A stretch of DNA of 64,000 bases from JAENVU01 sp963756815 (GCA_963756815.1 CAVWPR010000005.1:124001-188000); one strand, 5' to 3'; positions 12,079 through 20,995 are shown, numbered from the stretch's first letter. Notes: a model not told the origin generated them from the letters alone. Numbers and translations: made by a program.

Positions 12079-12121
12079 TTGTAGTGACCACTGCGATTAC
12101 CGTTCGTAGCGGTCACTACAA
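12079..12121. promoter_or_regulatory. Palindromic operator between TetR and hydrolase genes
   Basis: Perfect 11-base inverted arms TTGTAGTGACC (12079-12089) and GGTCACTACAA (12111-12121) with a 21-base spacer, lying between two divergent starts. The position fits a TetR-type operator that covers both promoters. The long spacer suggests either two dimers or a bipartite site. Confidence 0.7.
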
Positions 12122-12138
12122 ACCTCCGGAGGTCACCG

Positions 12139-13020
12139 ATGCCCGCCCTCACCACCGCCGCTGCGTCCGACGTCTTCCGACGCGAGCCCGACCGCTTCCT
12201 CGATGTCGGCGCGGGCGAGGTCGCGCTGCGCTCGGTCGGGCAGGGTCCCGACGTGCTGTTCGTCCACGGCTGGCCGGTGAGCGGCGCGACCTTCCGCACT
12301 CTGCTCCCGCACCTCGTCGACCACGTCACCTGCCACGTGATCGACCTCCCCGGCGCCGGTTCGAGTCGCTTCGACGCCGACACGCCGATCACCGTCGACC
12401 GGCACATCGAGAGCGTGCGACGGGTCGTGGATCTCCTCGGCGTCGGCGAGATCGCCGTCGTCGGGCACGACAGCGGCGGCATGATCGCCCGTCACGCCCT
12501 CGCGGGCGACGGCCGCGTGCGGGCGTGGGGCCTCGTCGACACCGAGCAGCCACACGGTCTGCACTGGCGCTTCAAGGCGTTCCTGATGATGCGTCACCTC
12601 CCGGGGGTCGCGCCGACCCTCGCCTGGATCATGGGGCAGCCGCGCGTCCGCCGGAACCCGCTCGTGCTCGGCAAGGCGTTCGCGGACGCGCATCGGCTCG
12701 ACGGCGAGTTCGACGAGTTCTTCCTCCGCCCGATCCACACGATTCCGGCGCGACGCGACGCCGCCATCCGGCTGCTGCAGAGCTTCGACGCGCGCTACGT
12801 CCGTGAGCTCGCGGATCTCCACGACCGGATCGAGGTCCCGGTGCAGCTCGTGTGGGGCGAGCAGGACGCGTTCTTCCCGGTCGACTGGGCGCGCGAGATG
12901 GTCGACACCTTCGCCGACGCCCGCCTCGAGGTGATTCCCGACGCCGGGCTGTTCTCGCACGAGGAGCGGCCGGCCGAGGTCGCGGCGGCACTGCTCCCGG
13001 TGCTGACCGGCGCGCACTGA
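12139..13020 (+). CDS. Alpha/beta hydrolase, haloalkane dehalogenase/epoxide hydrolase-like
   Basis: A 293-residue alpha/beta-fold hydrolase. The oxyanion-hole motif is HGWPVSG. The nucleophile elbow is GHDSGG, with Asp in the nucleophile position as in epoxide hydrolases and haloalkane dehalogenases rather than Ser. The acid residue is probably Asp in WGEQDAFFP and the base His in LFSHEERP. A strong ribosome site (CCGGAGGT) lies 6-7 bases before the ATG. The gene is divergent from, and probably controlled by, the TetR gene at 11522. The substrate is unknown; a small cyclic ether or halide is possible but not shown. Confidence 0.82.
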   Translation: MPALTTAAASDVFRREPDRFLDVGAGEVALRSVGQGPDVLFVHGWPVSGATFRTLLPHLVDHVTCHVIDLPGAGSSRFDADTPITVDRHIESVRRVVDLLGVGEIAVVGHDSGGMIARHALAGDGRVRAWGLVDTEQPHGLHWRFKAFLMMRHLPGVAPTLAWIMGQPRVRRNPLVLGKAFADAHRLDGEFDEFFLRPIHTIPARRDAAIRLLQSFDARYVRELADLHDRIEVPVQLVWGEQDAFFPVDWAREMVDTFADARLEVIPDAGLFSHEERPAEVAAALLPVLTGAH

Positions 13021-13033
13021 CGCGCCGACGCGG

Positions 13034-14287
13034 TCAGGCCAGCGCGGCGCGCTCCAACGTCGCGGCGGACCTCAGGACATTGCTGGCCACGAAGGAGCGC
13101 TCTCCCGCCGCCCGCGCGTCGAGGAGGTCCGCCTTGCGCCGGTGCGCGGCCGCGACGTCGTCACCGCCGGCGTCGATCACGAAGTCGACCAGGTGCAGCG
13201 CCCGCTGCTGGTCCGCTCCGTCACCCGTCGCGAGCTCGTCGGCCCGGGCGAGGATCGACGCGGTGTCGCCGACGAGCTGCACGACCTCACGTGCGATCTC
13301 GGCGCGGGTCGACGGGAACACCATCGACGGGTTGCCGTCGTACCACCCCATGTAGCGGCGCAGCAGGTCACGCACTGCGAACGCCGTGCACCCGTAGAGC
13401 GGTTGGAGGTACTGGCTCTCGGCGAGATCGGCGGGCAGCTCGACCTCGTGCAGGATCTGCTCCTGCCACTGCCCCTCGTTGATGCGGCGGACGACCTCGG
13501 TGTCGAGCCAGCGCAGCGCGCGTGAGGTGGTGAGCAGCATGTCGGTGGCGTCGTCGGTGAACACGCCGCCGTGCCCGCTGACGATCGCGGCCGGCTCGAC
13601 CGCGGCCATCGCCTCGAGCGCCTCCGCCCACTCGAGCACGTAGCGCTGCACCCGGAACGGCGTGCCGGCGTTCGGCAGCGACGACACGATGAAGTCGCCG
13701 CCGACGATCACCTTCACGTCGGGGATCCACACCCAGGTGTGGTCGTCGGTCTCACCGAGCCCGTGGCGCAGCTCGATCGGCCGGCCGCCGAGCCCGTCGA
13801 GCAGCAGACGGTCCTCGTACTCGATCGTCGGCGGGCAGTAGCGCGCCTTGCGCACGACGTCGCCGCCGTTCGGGCTCCAGCTCGCGAACTGCGCGTCGAA
13901 GGTGTGCGCGAGGTGGCCCGCGGTCTTGGCGTAGCGGGCGAAGCGCTTCGCCACGTTCACATGGCCGACGACGTCGGGCGCGTCGTGCCCGCGCGCCGCG
14001 GCGTCATCGAGCAGCGCGGGCGTGCCGAACGCGTGGTCGTAGTGACCGTGCGTGTAGATCACGTACCGCACCGGCAGGTCGGTGATCGCCCGGAGCTCGC
14101 TCACGACCTTCGGCCCGCTGGTGAACAGCCCGGGATCGACCACGGCCACGCCGTCGGTGCCGAGGATGTACGTGGTGTTCCCGAACCCGGCGAGGAAGTG
14201 CACGCCCGGCGCGATCTCGCGCGTGTCGAAGTCGCGCCGCGACGCGTCGAGCGCGTCCGCCCCCATCTTCGTGGTGTCCTGCTCCAT
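13034..14287 (-). CDS. Metallo-beta-lactamase-fold hydrolase, alkylsulfatase-like
   Basis: A 417-residue MBL-fold enzyme. The metal site reads THGHYDHAFG, followed by a GETDDHTW segment and VKVIVGGDF, which supply the second-metal ligands. The C-terminal part contains LYGCTAFAVRDLLRRYMGWYDG, a good match to the dimerisation region of the SdsA-type alkylsulfatases. The C-terminal SCP2-like domain of full alkylsulfatases is missing, so it is a short family member. I use the ATG at 14287 because GGAGG lies just upstream and the longer alternative would start inside the operator. It faces away from the TetR gene at 14356, its probable regulator. Confidence 0.8.
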   Translation of the reverse strand: MEQDTTKMGADALDASRRDFDTREIAPGVHFLAGFGNTTYILGTDGVAVVDPGLFTSGPKVVSELRAITDLPVRYVIYTHGHYDHAFGTPALLDDAAARGHDAPDVVGHVNVAKRFARYAKTAGHLAHTFDAQFASWSPNGGDVVRKARYCPPTIEYEDRLLLDGLGGRPIELRHGLGETDDHTWVWIPDVKVIVGGDFIVSSLPNAGTPFRVQRYVLEWAEALEAMAAVEPAAIVSGHGGVFTDDATDMLLTTSRALRWLDTEVVRRINEGQWQEQILHEVELPADLAESQYLQPLYGCTAFAVRDLLRRYMGWYDGNPSMVFPSTRAEIAREVVQLVGDTASILARADELATGDGADQQRALHLVDFVIDAGGDDVAAAHRRKADLLDARAAGERSFVASNVLRSAATLERAALA

Positions 14288-14326
14288 CACGTGCCTCCGA
14301 TCACCCTTCGGCGGCCGTCCCGCCGA

Positions 14327-14344
14327 ATAATGCGACCGCATTAT
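14327..14344. promoter_or_regulatory. Palindromic operator between MBL and TetR genes
   Basis: A perfect 18-base inverted repeat, ATAATGCG-AC-CGCATTAT, between the divergent MBL-fold and TetR genes and 12 bases before the TetR ATG. AT-rich ends in a very GC-rich background and the central position fit a TetR dimer site overlapping the promoters. Confidence 0.7.
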
Positions 14345-14355
14345 CATCCGCGGTC

Positions 14356-15021
14356 ATGGCCCGGTCAATCCGCCCCGCACCGCCCCGCGCCCGCGACGGG
14401 CGCGAGCGTCTGCTCGACACCGCCGAGCGCCTGTTCGCGGAACGCGGCATCCGCGGCGTGTCCCTGCGCGAGATCACCGAGGCGGCCGGGCAGCGGAACG
14501 CGTCGGTGGTGCAGTACCACTTCGGCTCGCGCGCTGGTCTGGTCGCCGCGGTCGTCGAGCGCCACATGGCGACCGTCGACGCCGCTCGCTCGGCGCGGCT
14601 CGACGCCGCGACCGCCGGCGGTCGAGCGCCCGGCCGGCACGAGGCGATGCGCATCCTCGTGGAGCCGCTCGCCGAGTGCCTGCGGACGGAGAGCGGGCGG
14701 GCGTACCTGCGGATCGTGCAGCACCTGGTCGACGAGCCGTCGGACGCTCCCGGGCCGCCGCCGGTGCAAGCGAACCCGAGCCTCCGCCGGGTGAGCCGTC
14801 TGCTCGAACCGGCGACCGCGCCGCTCCCCCCGCGCATCCGGTCCGAGCGCCACCACCTGACCACGAGCTTCCTCCTGCGCGCGCTCGCCGACCGCGCCGC
14901 CGAGCTCGACCGTCACGGGCATCGGCGCCCGGCGCTCGGCCACGACGCGTTCGTCGCGAACCTGGTCGACGTGCTCGTCGCCGTGCTCACCGCACGGCCA
15001 TCCACCGCGTCGGCAGAATGA
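14356..15021 (+). CDS. TetR-family transcriptional regulator
   Basis: A 221-residue TetR-type regulator. The DNA-binding domain (about residues 15-65) contains GVSLREITEAAGQRNASVVQYHFGSRAGL, the usual HTH with the QYHFGSR ending. The C-terminal domain holds several helices and an MDR-like HHLTTSFLLRALADRA segment; no ligand can be predicted. It is divergent from the alkylsulfatase-like gene with a perfect palindrome between them, so local autoregulation and repression of that gene are likely. It is followed after four bases by the next plus-strand gene, so they may share a transcript. Confidence 0.88.
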   Translation: MARSIRPAPPRARDGRERLLDTAERLFAERGIRGVSLREITEAAGQRNASVVQYHFGSRAGLVAAVVERHMATVDAARSARLDAATAGGRAPGRHEAMRILVEPLAECLRTESGRAYLRIVQHLVDEPSDAPGPPPVQANPSLRRVSRLLEPATAPLPPRIRSERHHLTTSFLLRALADRAAELDRHGHRRPALGHDAFVANLVDVLVAVLTARPSTASAE

Positions 15022-15025
15022 CCGG

Positions 15026-15538
15026 ATGCGGCTCGGGATCTTCGACCACTTCGGCTGGGCCGTCGCGGTGACCGCCACGCGCGACGGCGCCGTCGCCGAC
15101 CGGCGGCGGATCGAGCTCGTGGACCCTGGACTGACCCCGGCGCCGGTCCACTACGACGCGGCCTCGCTCGACGATGCCGAGCTGACGGCGCGCATCGCCG
15201 AGGTGCGAGCGTCGATCGTGCGGTGCGCGACGGCCGCGTTCGACGCCCTCGATTCCCGCATCGGTTCGATCGCGCTCCGGACGTGGCCGGACGACTTCCC
15301 CACCGACCTCGCGATGATCCGGCGCGCGCCGTACGAGTCGCGTGCCGACGCAGTCATGTATCGCCAGGAGCTCGCCGGAGTCGCGGAGCGGCGGGGATGG
15401 ACGGTGCACCGGTACGACGCGAAGGCGGTGCTGACCCAGGTGGCGGACGACGTCCTGCGTGCCCCACGCGAGCGCCTCGGTCCGCCGTGGACCAAGGACC
15501 ACCGCATCGCCCTCGCCGCCGCGATCGTTGCCGACTGA
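15026..15538 (+). CDS. Conserved hypothetical protein, possibly RNase H-like fold
   Basis: A 170-residue protein I do not recognise with certainty. It opens with MRLGIFDHFGWAVAVTA, a short first strand and a turn reminiscent of actin/RNase H-like proteins, and has a central helix IAEVRASIVRCATAAFDAL and a terminal TKDHRIALAAAIVAD helix carrying possible acidic or His site residues. There is no signal peptide or membrane segment. It follows the TetR gene almost directly, so translational coupling is possible. Function unknown. Confidence 0.65.
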   Translation: MRLGIFDHFGWAVAVTATRDGAVADRRRIELVDPGLTPAPVHYDAASLDDAELTARIAEVRASIVRCATAAFDALDSRIGSIALRTWPDDFPTDLAMIRRAPYESRADAVMYRQELAGVAERRGWTVHRYDAKAVLTQVADDVLRAPRERLGPPWTKDHRIALAAAIVAD

Positions 15539-15546
15539 TCCGGCGG

Positions 15547-15927
15547 TCAGATCGCGGCGATGTCGACCAGCTCGTCGATACCGGCGAGGTCCGCACCGTT
15601 CCGGGTGTACAGCCGCGCGTCGTGCGCGTGAGCCGTCGCCGCGATCAGCAGGTCCATCACGCGTGACCGAGGGCTGCGCCCCGATCGCGTGATCGCACTG
15701 GCCAGCAGCCCGTAGCTCGCCGCGACCCGGTCGTCGATCGGGAGCGGATCGAACGTGCGCTGCAGATGGGACAGTCGCCGGAGCCGTTCCGCGCGCACCG
15801 CGTCGTCCTTCGCGACCAGCACGCCGAAGTGCAGCTCGGCGATCGACGCCGCACTGATCGCGAGCTCTCCGTCGAGTGCGGGGACATCGGCCGCGATGAG
15901 GACACTCGTGTCAAGCACCGCTCGCAT
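15547..15927 (-). CDS. vapC: PIN-domain toxin, VapC family
   Basis: A 126-residue PIN-domain ribonuclease of the VapC type. The conserved acidic residues are visible: D6 in VLDTSVL, E31 in SIAELHFG, D92 in RVMDLLIAATA and a last Asp in RNGADLAGID. Length matches the family. Its ATG lies inside the end of the antitoxin gene (17-base overlap), the normal arrangement for a coupled toxin-antitoxin pair. VapC toxins usually cut tRNA or rRNA; the target here cannot be told from sequence. Confidence 0.88.
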   Translation of the reverse strand: MRAVLDTSVLIAADVPALDGELAISAASIAELHFGVLVAKDDAVRAERLRRLSHLQRTFDPLPIDDRVAASYGLLASAITRSGRSPRSRVMDLLIAATAHAHDARLYTRNGADLAGIDELVDIAAI

Positions 15928-16174
15928 CGGCGCGCTCCCACGGGTCGCGGATCGACTGGTCGACGAGATCGCGGTCGTGGTCCCACGCCGTGTCCGCGGG
16001 GCCGGCGAACAGGTCGGCGACAGCCGCCCACCGCTGCCAACGGCGGGGTTCGGCGCCGACGAGGCGAGCGGCCGGGCGACCCGCGACCGTGATCTCGATC
16101 TCCTCGCCCTGTTCGACCCGACGGACCAGGTCGGACGCGTCCTGGCGCAGCTCTCGCAGGCCCACTCGATCCAT
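15911..16174 (-). CDS. vapB: Antitoxin of the Phd/YefM type partnering the PIN toxin
   Basis: An 87-residue antitoxin: the N-terminal VGLRELRQDASDLVRRVEQGEEIEI is the classical Phd/YefM DNA-binding dimer segment, followed by TVAGRPAARLVG, and the C-terminal acidic tail (WDHDRDLVDQSIRDPW) would wrap the toxin. I take the ATG at 16174; a GTG upstream overlaps the operator-like palindrome. Toxin and antitoxin overlap and are cotranscribed. Confidence 0.85.
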   Translation of the reverse strand: MDRVGLRELRQDASDLVRRVEQGEEIEITVAGRPAARLVGAEPRRWQRWAAVADLFAGPADTAWDHDRDLVDQSIRDPWERADASGA

Positions 16175-16184
16175 CTCTGCAGAG

Positions 16185-16198
16185 TAGCACACGTGCTA
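16185..16198. promoter_or_regulatory. Palindrome before vapBC, probable autoregulatory operator
   Basis: TAGCAC-AC-GTGCTA, a perfect 6+2+6 inverted repeat starting 11 bases upstream of the antitoxin ATG. Phd/YefM antitoxins repress their own operon through such short palindromes. It overlaps the stop codon of the neighbouring NTF2-like remnant. Confidence 0.55.
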
Positions 16199-16405
16199 GA
16201 AGGGGTCCGGCGGCGGTTCGAGCCCGGCGAGATGCCGCTGCTCGAGCTCCGCGATCGCGCCGACGTCGTCGTCGGGATCGAACATGACGTTCGCCGCGTA
16301 CCGACCGTCGTCGTCGAGCTCCACGACGACGAACACCGGGAGCTCGAACCCGTCGGGACGCCGCCACGTGCGCCGGAGGAGCGCGAGCCGAGACGACGGC
16401 GGAGC
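16196..16405 (-). pseudogene. Remnant: end of an A-type NTF2-like repeat protein
   Basis: About 70 codons in one minus-strand frame, ending at a TAG that overlaps the vapBC palindrome. The peptide runs RLALLRRTWRRPDGFELPV, then VVELDDDGRY, FDPDDDVGAIAELEQRHLAG and a Pro-rich end. It matches the second half of the A-type units of the giant cyclase protein, best A3 (RLALNRRTW, FAEDDLEAAMAELDRRY). No start codon or first half is present; homology stops at about 16405, where an unrelated plus-strand remnant begins. This is the tail of a lost paralogue of the giant gene or of a stand-alone NTF2-like gene. Confidence 0.65.
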
Positions 16406-16578
16406 AGGGTGCGAGCACCTCGGTGTTCGTGGCGACCGACCCGTCGGTCGAGGGTGTCACCGGTTGCTACTGGGCGAAGAGCCGGCGGACCGACGACCGG
16501 CTCTCGAACGCAGCCCGCGACGACGCCCTCGCCGCAAGGCTCTGGTCCGCCTGCGAGCGCCTCACCGCCGAGACCTGA
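16396..16578 (+). pseudogene. Remnant: C-terminal end of a short-chain dehydrogenase
   Basis: Sixty codons in one frame ending in TGA. The sequence EQGASTSVFVATDPSVEG, then VTGCYWAKSR, and DDALAARLWSACERLTA is the standard C-terminus of retinol-dehydrogenase/WWOX-like short-chain dehydrogenases (usual form EQGAATSVYLA..PEVEGVTGRYF..ARLWEVSE.L). The Rossmann domain and catalytic Tyr-Lys are absent. It abuts the NTF2-like remnant head to head within about ten bases, which marks a deletion or recombination junction. Confidence 0.7.
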
Positions 16579-16590
16579 CGCGACGCGTGC

Positions 16591-17463
16591 ATGAACCACG
16601 GCGCGAGCGGGCACGCCGGGGCCATGACCTCCATCACGAGTTCGCGAGATGCCGGCGCCCGCCTCGCGAGCGAGACCGAGCAGCACCGACCGAAGCTGGC
16701 GCTGGCGGGCCTGGTCGCCCGCGGCGTCCTGTACGTGCTGCTCGGCATCACCGCCGTCCAATTGACGATCGGGAGGTCCGGCGAGCACGCCGACTCCCGC
16801 GGCGCGCTGCACCAGTTCGCCGGGTCCACCCCGGGCGCGGTGATGCTCGTGCTCCTCGTCCTCGGGTTCGTCGCGCTCGCCCTGCTGAACGTCCACGATG
16901 CGCTGACCGCCGGAGAGGCCGACGACGCGCACCCGAAGCGGCGCCTGGCCGACGTCGGACGGGCCGCCCTGTACGTGTCGCTCACCGTCGCGACCATCAG
17001 CATCCTCGTGTCGGGGAGCTCCGGGTCGGGCAGCTCGCAGAAGTCGCAGACCTGGACGGCGAAGGTCCTCGGCTGGCCCGGCGGACAGCTGCTCGTCGGG
17101 GCGATGGGCCTCGCCATCGCGATCACCGGGATCGTGATGATCGTGAAGGTCTGCATGGGCAAACGCCACGACCAGGCGAGCATGGACGAGGCCGCGCCGC
17201 GCGAGCCGGGGTTCGTCGAGAAGCTCGGTGCGTTCGGCTACGCCGCCCGGGGTGTCGTGAACGTCATCATCGGCGGGTTCGTGCTGGTCGCGGCGATCGA
17301 CTTCGACCCGACCGAATCCGTCGGGATCGACGGCGCCCTCAAGCGGACACTCGACGAGCCGTACGGCGAGTTCCTGGTGCTGGTCATCGCGCTCGGCCTC
17401 GCGGCGTACGGCGTGTATTCGCTCGCCCGGGCCTGGGCCAACCGGCGCGCGGCCACCACCTGA
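16591..17463 (+). CDS. DUF1206 integral membrane protein
   Basis: A 290-residue membrane protein made of three repeated pairs of transmembrane segments, the DUF1206 architecture: LVARGVLYVLLGITAVQL, DVGRAALYVSLTVATISIL and GYAARGVVNVIIGGFVLVA each start a unit, and each is followed by a second hydrophobic helix. Function unknown; the family is common in actinobacteria and cyanobacteria. A second ATG at 16624 (reading MTSITSS) is a possible start and leaves the membrane part intact. It is followed by ychF after 64 bases. Confidence 0.85.
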   Translation: MNHGASGHAGAMTSITSSRDAGARLASETEQHRPKLALAGLVARGVLYVLLGITAVQLTIGRSGEHADSRGALHQFAGSTPGAVMLVLLVLGFVALALLNVHDALTAGEADDAHPKRRLADVGRAALYVSLTVATISILVSGSSGSGSSQKSQTWTAKVLGWPGGQLLVGAMGLAIAITGIVMIVKVCMGKRHDQASMDEAAPREPGFVEKLGAFGYAARGVVNVIIGGFVLVAAIDFDPTESVGIDGALKRTLDEPYGEFLVLVIALGLAAYGVYSLARAWANRRAATT

Positions 17464-17527
17464 CGCCCCGCGCCCCGTCGGGCAGCACTTCTTCCGGGTC
17501 TGTGGCCGGACGGTAGGTTCGCCGGCG

Positions 17528-18613
<1,086 letters not shown>

Positions 18614-18640
18614 CCCGGCGTCCGGTCCTACGCTCCCGCG

Positions 18641-19345
18641 ATGACCGAGACCCCACCGCCCACGAGCGATCCGGCCGAGATCGCGGCGCGCCTGCGCATG
18701 CCGCTGGTCGACGCGATGGAGACCCAACGCGCGGTGCGGCGGCTCGACACCAGCCGGCCGGTCGACCACGACCTCCTGCTGCGGCTGCTGGAGCTCTCGC
18801 TCAAGGCGCCGACGAGCTCGAACACGCAGGACTGGACGTACGTCGTGGTGGAGGACCCCGAGCAGAAGGCCCGCATCGGCGCGGTGTACCGGCGGCTCTA
18901 CCGGCTCTTCAACCCGATCGTCACCCGCCAGGCGAAGGGCGACGCGCAGGCGCTGCGCAACATGGCGCCCGGCCAGTGGCAGGCCGAGCACTTCGCCGAG
19001 ATCCCGGTCCTCGTCATCCCCTGCTACCGCAAGAACACGAATCACCGCCCCACCGGGCGGCCGCAGATCCGCGTGTCGTCGTTCTACGGATCGGTCTATC
19101 CCGCGGTGCAGAACCTCCTGCTCGCGTGCCGCGCGGTCGGGCTCGGCGCGTCGCTGCAGACGCTGCCGATCTGGTGGATCCCGTCGATCCGCAAGATCCT
19201 CGGCCTGCCGCACGCGGTGCAGCCGGTCTGCATCATCCCGATCGGCTGGGCGAAAGGCCGCTACGGCCCGACGCAGCGGACACCGATCGGCGACGTCGTC
19301 CACCTCGACCACTTCGGCAACCGCCCGTTCGCACCGCCGCGGTAG
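18641..19345 (+). CDS. Nitroreductase-family FMN oxidoreductase
   Basis: A 234-residue flavin enzyme. RAVRRLDTSRPVDHDLLLRLLELSLKAPTSSNTQDW is the standard nitroreductase start: the Arg binds the FMN phosphate and the Ser-Asn segment contacts the ring. The later LLLACRAVGLGASLQTLP and a final GWAKGRYGP strand complete the fold. It would act as a dimer reducing nitro, quinone or enone compounds with NAD(P)H. It lies 27 bases after ychF on the same strand. Physiological substrate unknown. Confidence 0.88.
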   Translation: MTETPPPTSDPAEIAARLRMPLVDAMETQRAVRRLDTSRPVDHDLLLRLLELSLKAPTSSNTQDWTYVVVEDPEQKARIGAVYRRLYRLFNPIVTRQAKGDAQALRNMAPGQWQAEHFAEIPVLVIPCYRKNTNHRPTGRPQIRVSSFYGSVYPAVQNLLLACRAVGLGASLQTLPIWWIPSIRKILGLPHAVQPVCIIPIGWAKGRYGPTQRTPIGDVVHLDHFGNRPFAPPR

Positions 19346-19395
19346 ACCGGATTCACGACCGCGGCGGGGCACCCGGTCGGCGCCGACCTCCGCCG

Positions 19396-19797
19396 TCAGC
19401 CGAGCGTGAGCCCCCGAGCCGACACGGCGTCGCGCAGGAGGGTCTCGAACCGGTCGACGTCTCCGTCGCACGCCCGCAGCTCGTCGCGCCCGAGCAGCAC
19501 CACCAGCTGGTCGCCGGCGATGGCGAGCACCGACGGCAGTGCGGCCCCGGTGGCGGTGGCGACGTCGAGGTCGCGCTCGTTGCGGTGCACCAGCGAGAAC
19601 GGGACACCGAGGCGGTCGCGCATCGCGTCGAACGCCGACTTCCGGCGCACCCGACCGTGGGTGATGTCGCACAACGAGCACTCGGCCCGCCCGAGCAGGT
19701 GCCCGACGACGTAGCGCAGCTCGCCGGCGGCACCACCGTCGGCGTCGTACACGCCGACCAGGCCGGTGACCGCCGGCCCGGGCTCCATCGCATCCAT
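19396..19797 (-). CDS. Hypothetical protein with a CSLCDITHG motif
   Basis: A 133-residue soluble protein I cannot name. Its most distinctive part is AECSLCDITHGRVRRKSAF, where Cys-x2-Cys and His could bind a metal or form a redox pair; later there are ALPSVLAIAGDQLVVLLGRDEL and a C-terminal helix. Similar small actinobacterial proteins share the CSLCDITHG pattern, but I know of no functional study. A purine-rich stretch (GAGGGG) lies before the ATG. It is on the minus strand between plus-strand genes. Confidence 0.7.
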   Translation of the reverse strand: MDAMEPGPAVTGLVGVYDADGGAAGELRYVVGHLLGRAECSLCDITHGRVRRKSAFDAMRDRLGVPFSLVHRNERDLDVATATGAALPSVLAIAGDQLVVLLGRDELRACDGDVDRFETLLRDAVSARGLTLG

Positions 19798-19947
19798 GTC
19801 GTCCCCTCGCCCGGACGGGCCGACGACCCGAGCCGTGATGCTGCCGCATGCCGGCCCCGGTTCTCGCACCGCGACCGGATGCATCTTGGCGCGCGGTGCG
19901 CTAGGAAAGGGCTTCCCCGGAAGCGAACAGTGTGGAGACGTGAACAC

Positions 19948-20871
19948 ATGGCCAACCCGCAGCACGCGATCCTGACCAACCTCGAGAAGTACCAGTGGTA
20001 CACCCACATGAGCCGCACCGAGGGCGCCGACCTCGGCGTGATCAAGAAGGCGATCGCCGACGCCCGGGCCGCAGGCTCCGAGACCGGCGTCACCGTGCCG
20101 ATCAACGTGTGCATCCTGTTCGGCCCCACGCTCCTCGCCGACCTCACCGACGACGTGCCCGACGACTTCCAGGAGTACCCCGGCTACGAGTCGCCCGACG
20201 GCAAGGTCGCGAAGGGCACGCAGGAGGAGCTCCTCCTGTGGGTCCACTCGGCCGACAAGGACCTCTGCTGGGAGACCCAGTGGAAGTTCCGCAACGCCGT
20301 CGCCGGACACATGACCGTCGCCCGTGAGACGCCGACGTTCATCTACCGCAACAGCCTCGACCTCACCGGCTTCATCGACGGCACGGGCAACCCGGAGCCC
20401 GAGGACCAGTACGACCGCGGCATCGTCCCCGACGGCGAGAAGGGCGCGGGCGGCTCCTTCTGCATCGCGCAACGTTGGGTGCACGACCTCGACTACTTCA
20501 ACGGCCTGTCGCTCGACGACCAGGAGAACGTCTTCGGCCGCACGAAGGCCGACTCCACCAAGCTCGCGACGCAGGTGCCGACCTCGCACCTCGCCCACGT
20601 CGAGCTCCGCGAGGGCACCACGGGCGACGACTCCACCGCCAAGCGGGGCGAGATGGTGCGGCGGTCCACGCCGTACGCGTTCCACGACGGCACCATCGGC
20701 CTCTACTTCATGGGCTTCTGCAAGACGCAGGCGCCGATGCGCGAGCGCATGGAGGCCATGTACGGCATGAACGGCCAGGCCCGGGACGCGATCACCGACT
20801 ACTCGACGCCGGCGTCGGGATCGTTCTACTTCGCGCCCTCCTCGGAGACGCTGGACGCGATCACCGGCTGA
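19948..20871 (+). CDS. DyP-type heme peroxidase
   Basis: A 307-residue dye-decolorising peroxidase. The signature GFIDGTGNP supplies the distal Asp of the family motif; RRSTPYAF near residue 240 and SHLAHVELR near 215 match the heme-side region, His in the latter being the likely proximal ligand. No signal peptide is present, and no encapsulin gene or targeting tail is visible, so it is probably cytoplasmic. GGAG lies 11-14 bases before the ATG. A strong hairpin follows the stop. Substrate unknown; these enzymes oxidise bulky phenols and dyes with hydrogen peroxide. Confidence 0.92.
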   Translation: MANPQHAILTNLEKYQWYTHMSRTEGADLGVIKKAIADARAAGSETGVTVPINVCILFGPTLLADLTDDVPDDFQEYPGYESPDGKVAKGTQEELLLWVHSADKDLCWETQWKFRNAVAGHMTVARETPTFIYRNSLDLTGFIDGTGNPEPEDQYDRGIVPDGEKGAGGSFCIAQRWVHDLDYFNGLSLDDQENVFGRTKADSTKLATQVPTSHLAHVELREGTTGDDSTAKRGEMVRRSTPYAFHDGTIGLYFMGFCKTQAPMRERMEAMYGMNGQARDAITDYSTPASGSFYFAPSSETLDAITG

Positions 20872-20892
20872 ACCCCACGAACCACGGACGCC

Positions 20893-20922
20893 GACGCCCG
20901 GGTGGTCCACCGCCCGGGCGTC
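20893..20922 (+). terminator. GC-rich hairpin after the DyP peroxidase gene
   Basis: Perfect 10-base arms GACGCCCGGG and CCCGGGCGTC around a ten-base loop, 21 bases after the stop codon. There is no following T run, as is common for high-GC actinobacterial terminators. Confidence 0.6.
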
Positions 20923-20995
20923 GTCGCGCCCTGAGGTCGCGGATATCGACCACCTGGCCGATGTTCCCCGGCGGTGTCCTCCGCAGAATGGCCCC

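Noticed and set aside
6980..12109. A 1,709-codon open frame on the plus strand
   Set aside because: It lies antisense to the giant cyclase gene, is rich in Arg/Gly/Asp without any domain, and follows from the GC-rich third positions of the real gene.
15547..16580. Integrated mobile element around vapBC
   Set aside because: No integrase, transposase, terminal repeats or tRNA attachment site visible.
19948..20871. Encapsulin cargo system with the DyP peroxidase
   Set aside because: No encapsulin shell gene nearby and no typical C-terminal targeting tail on the peroxidase.
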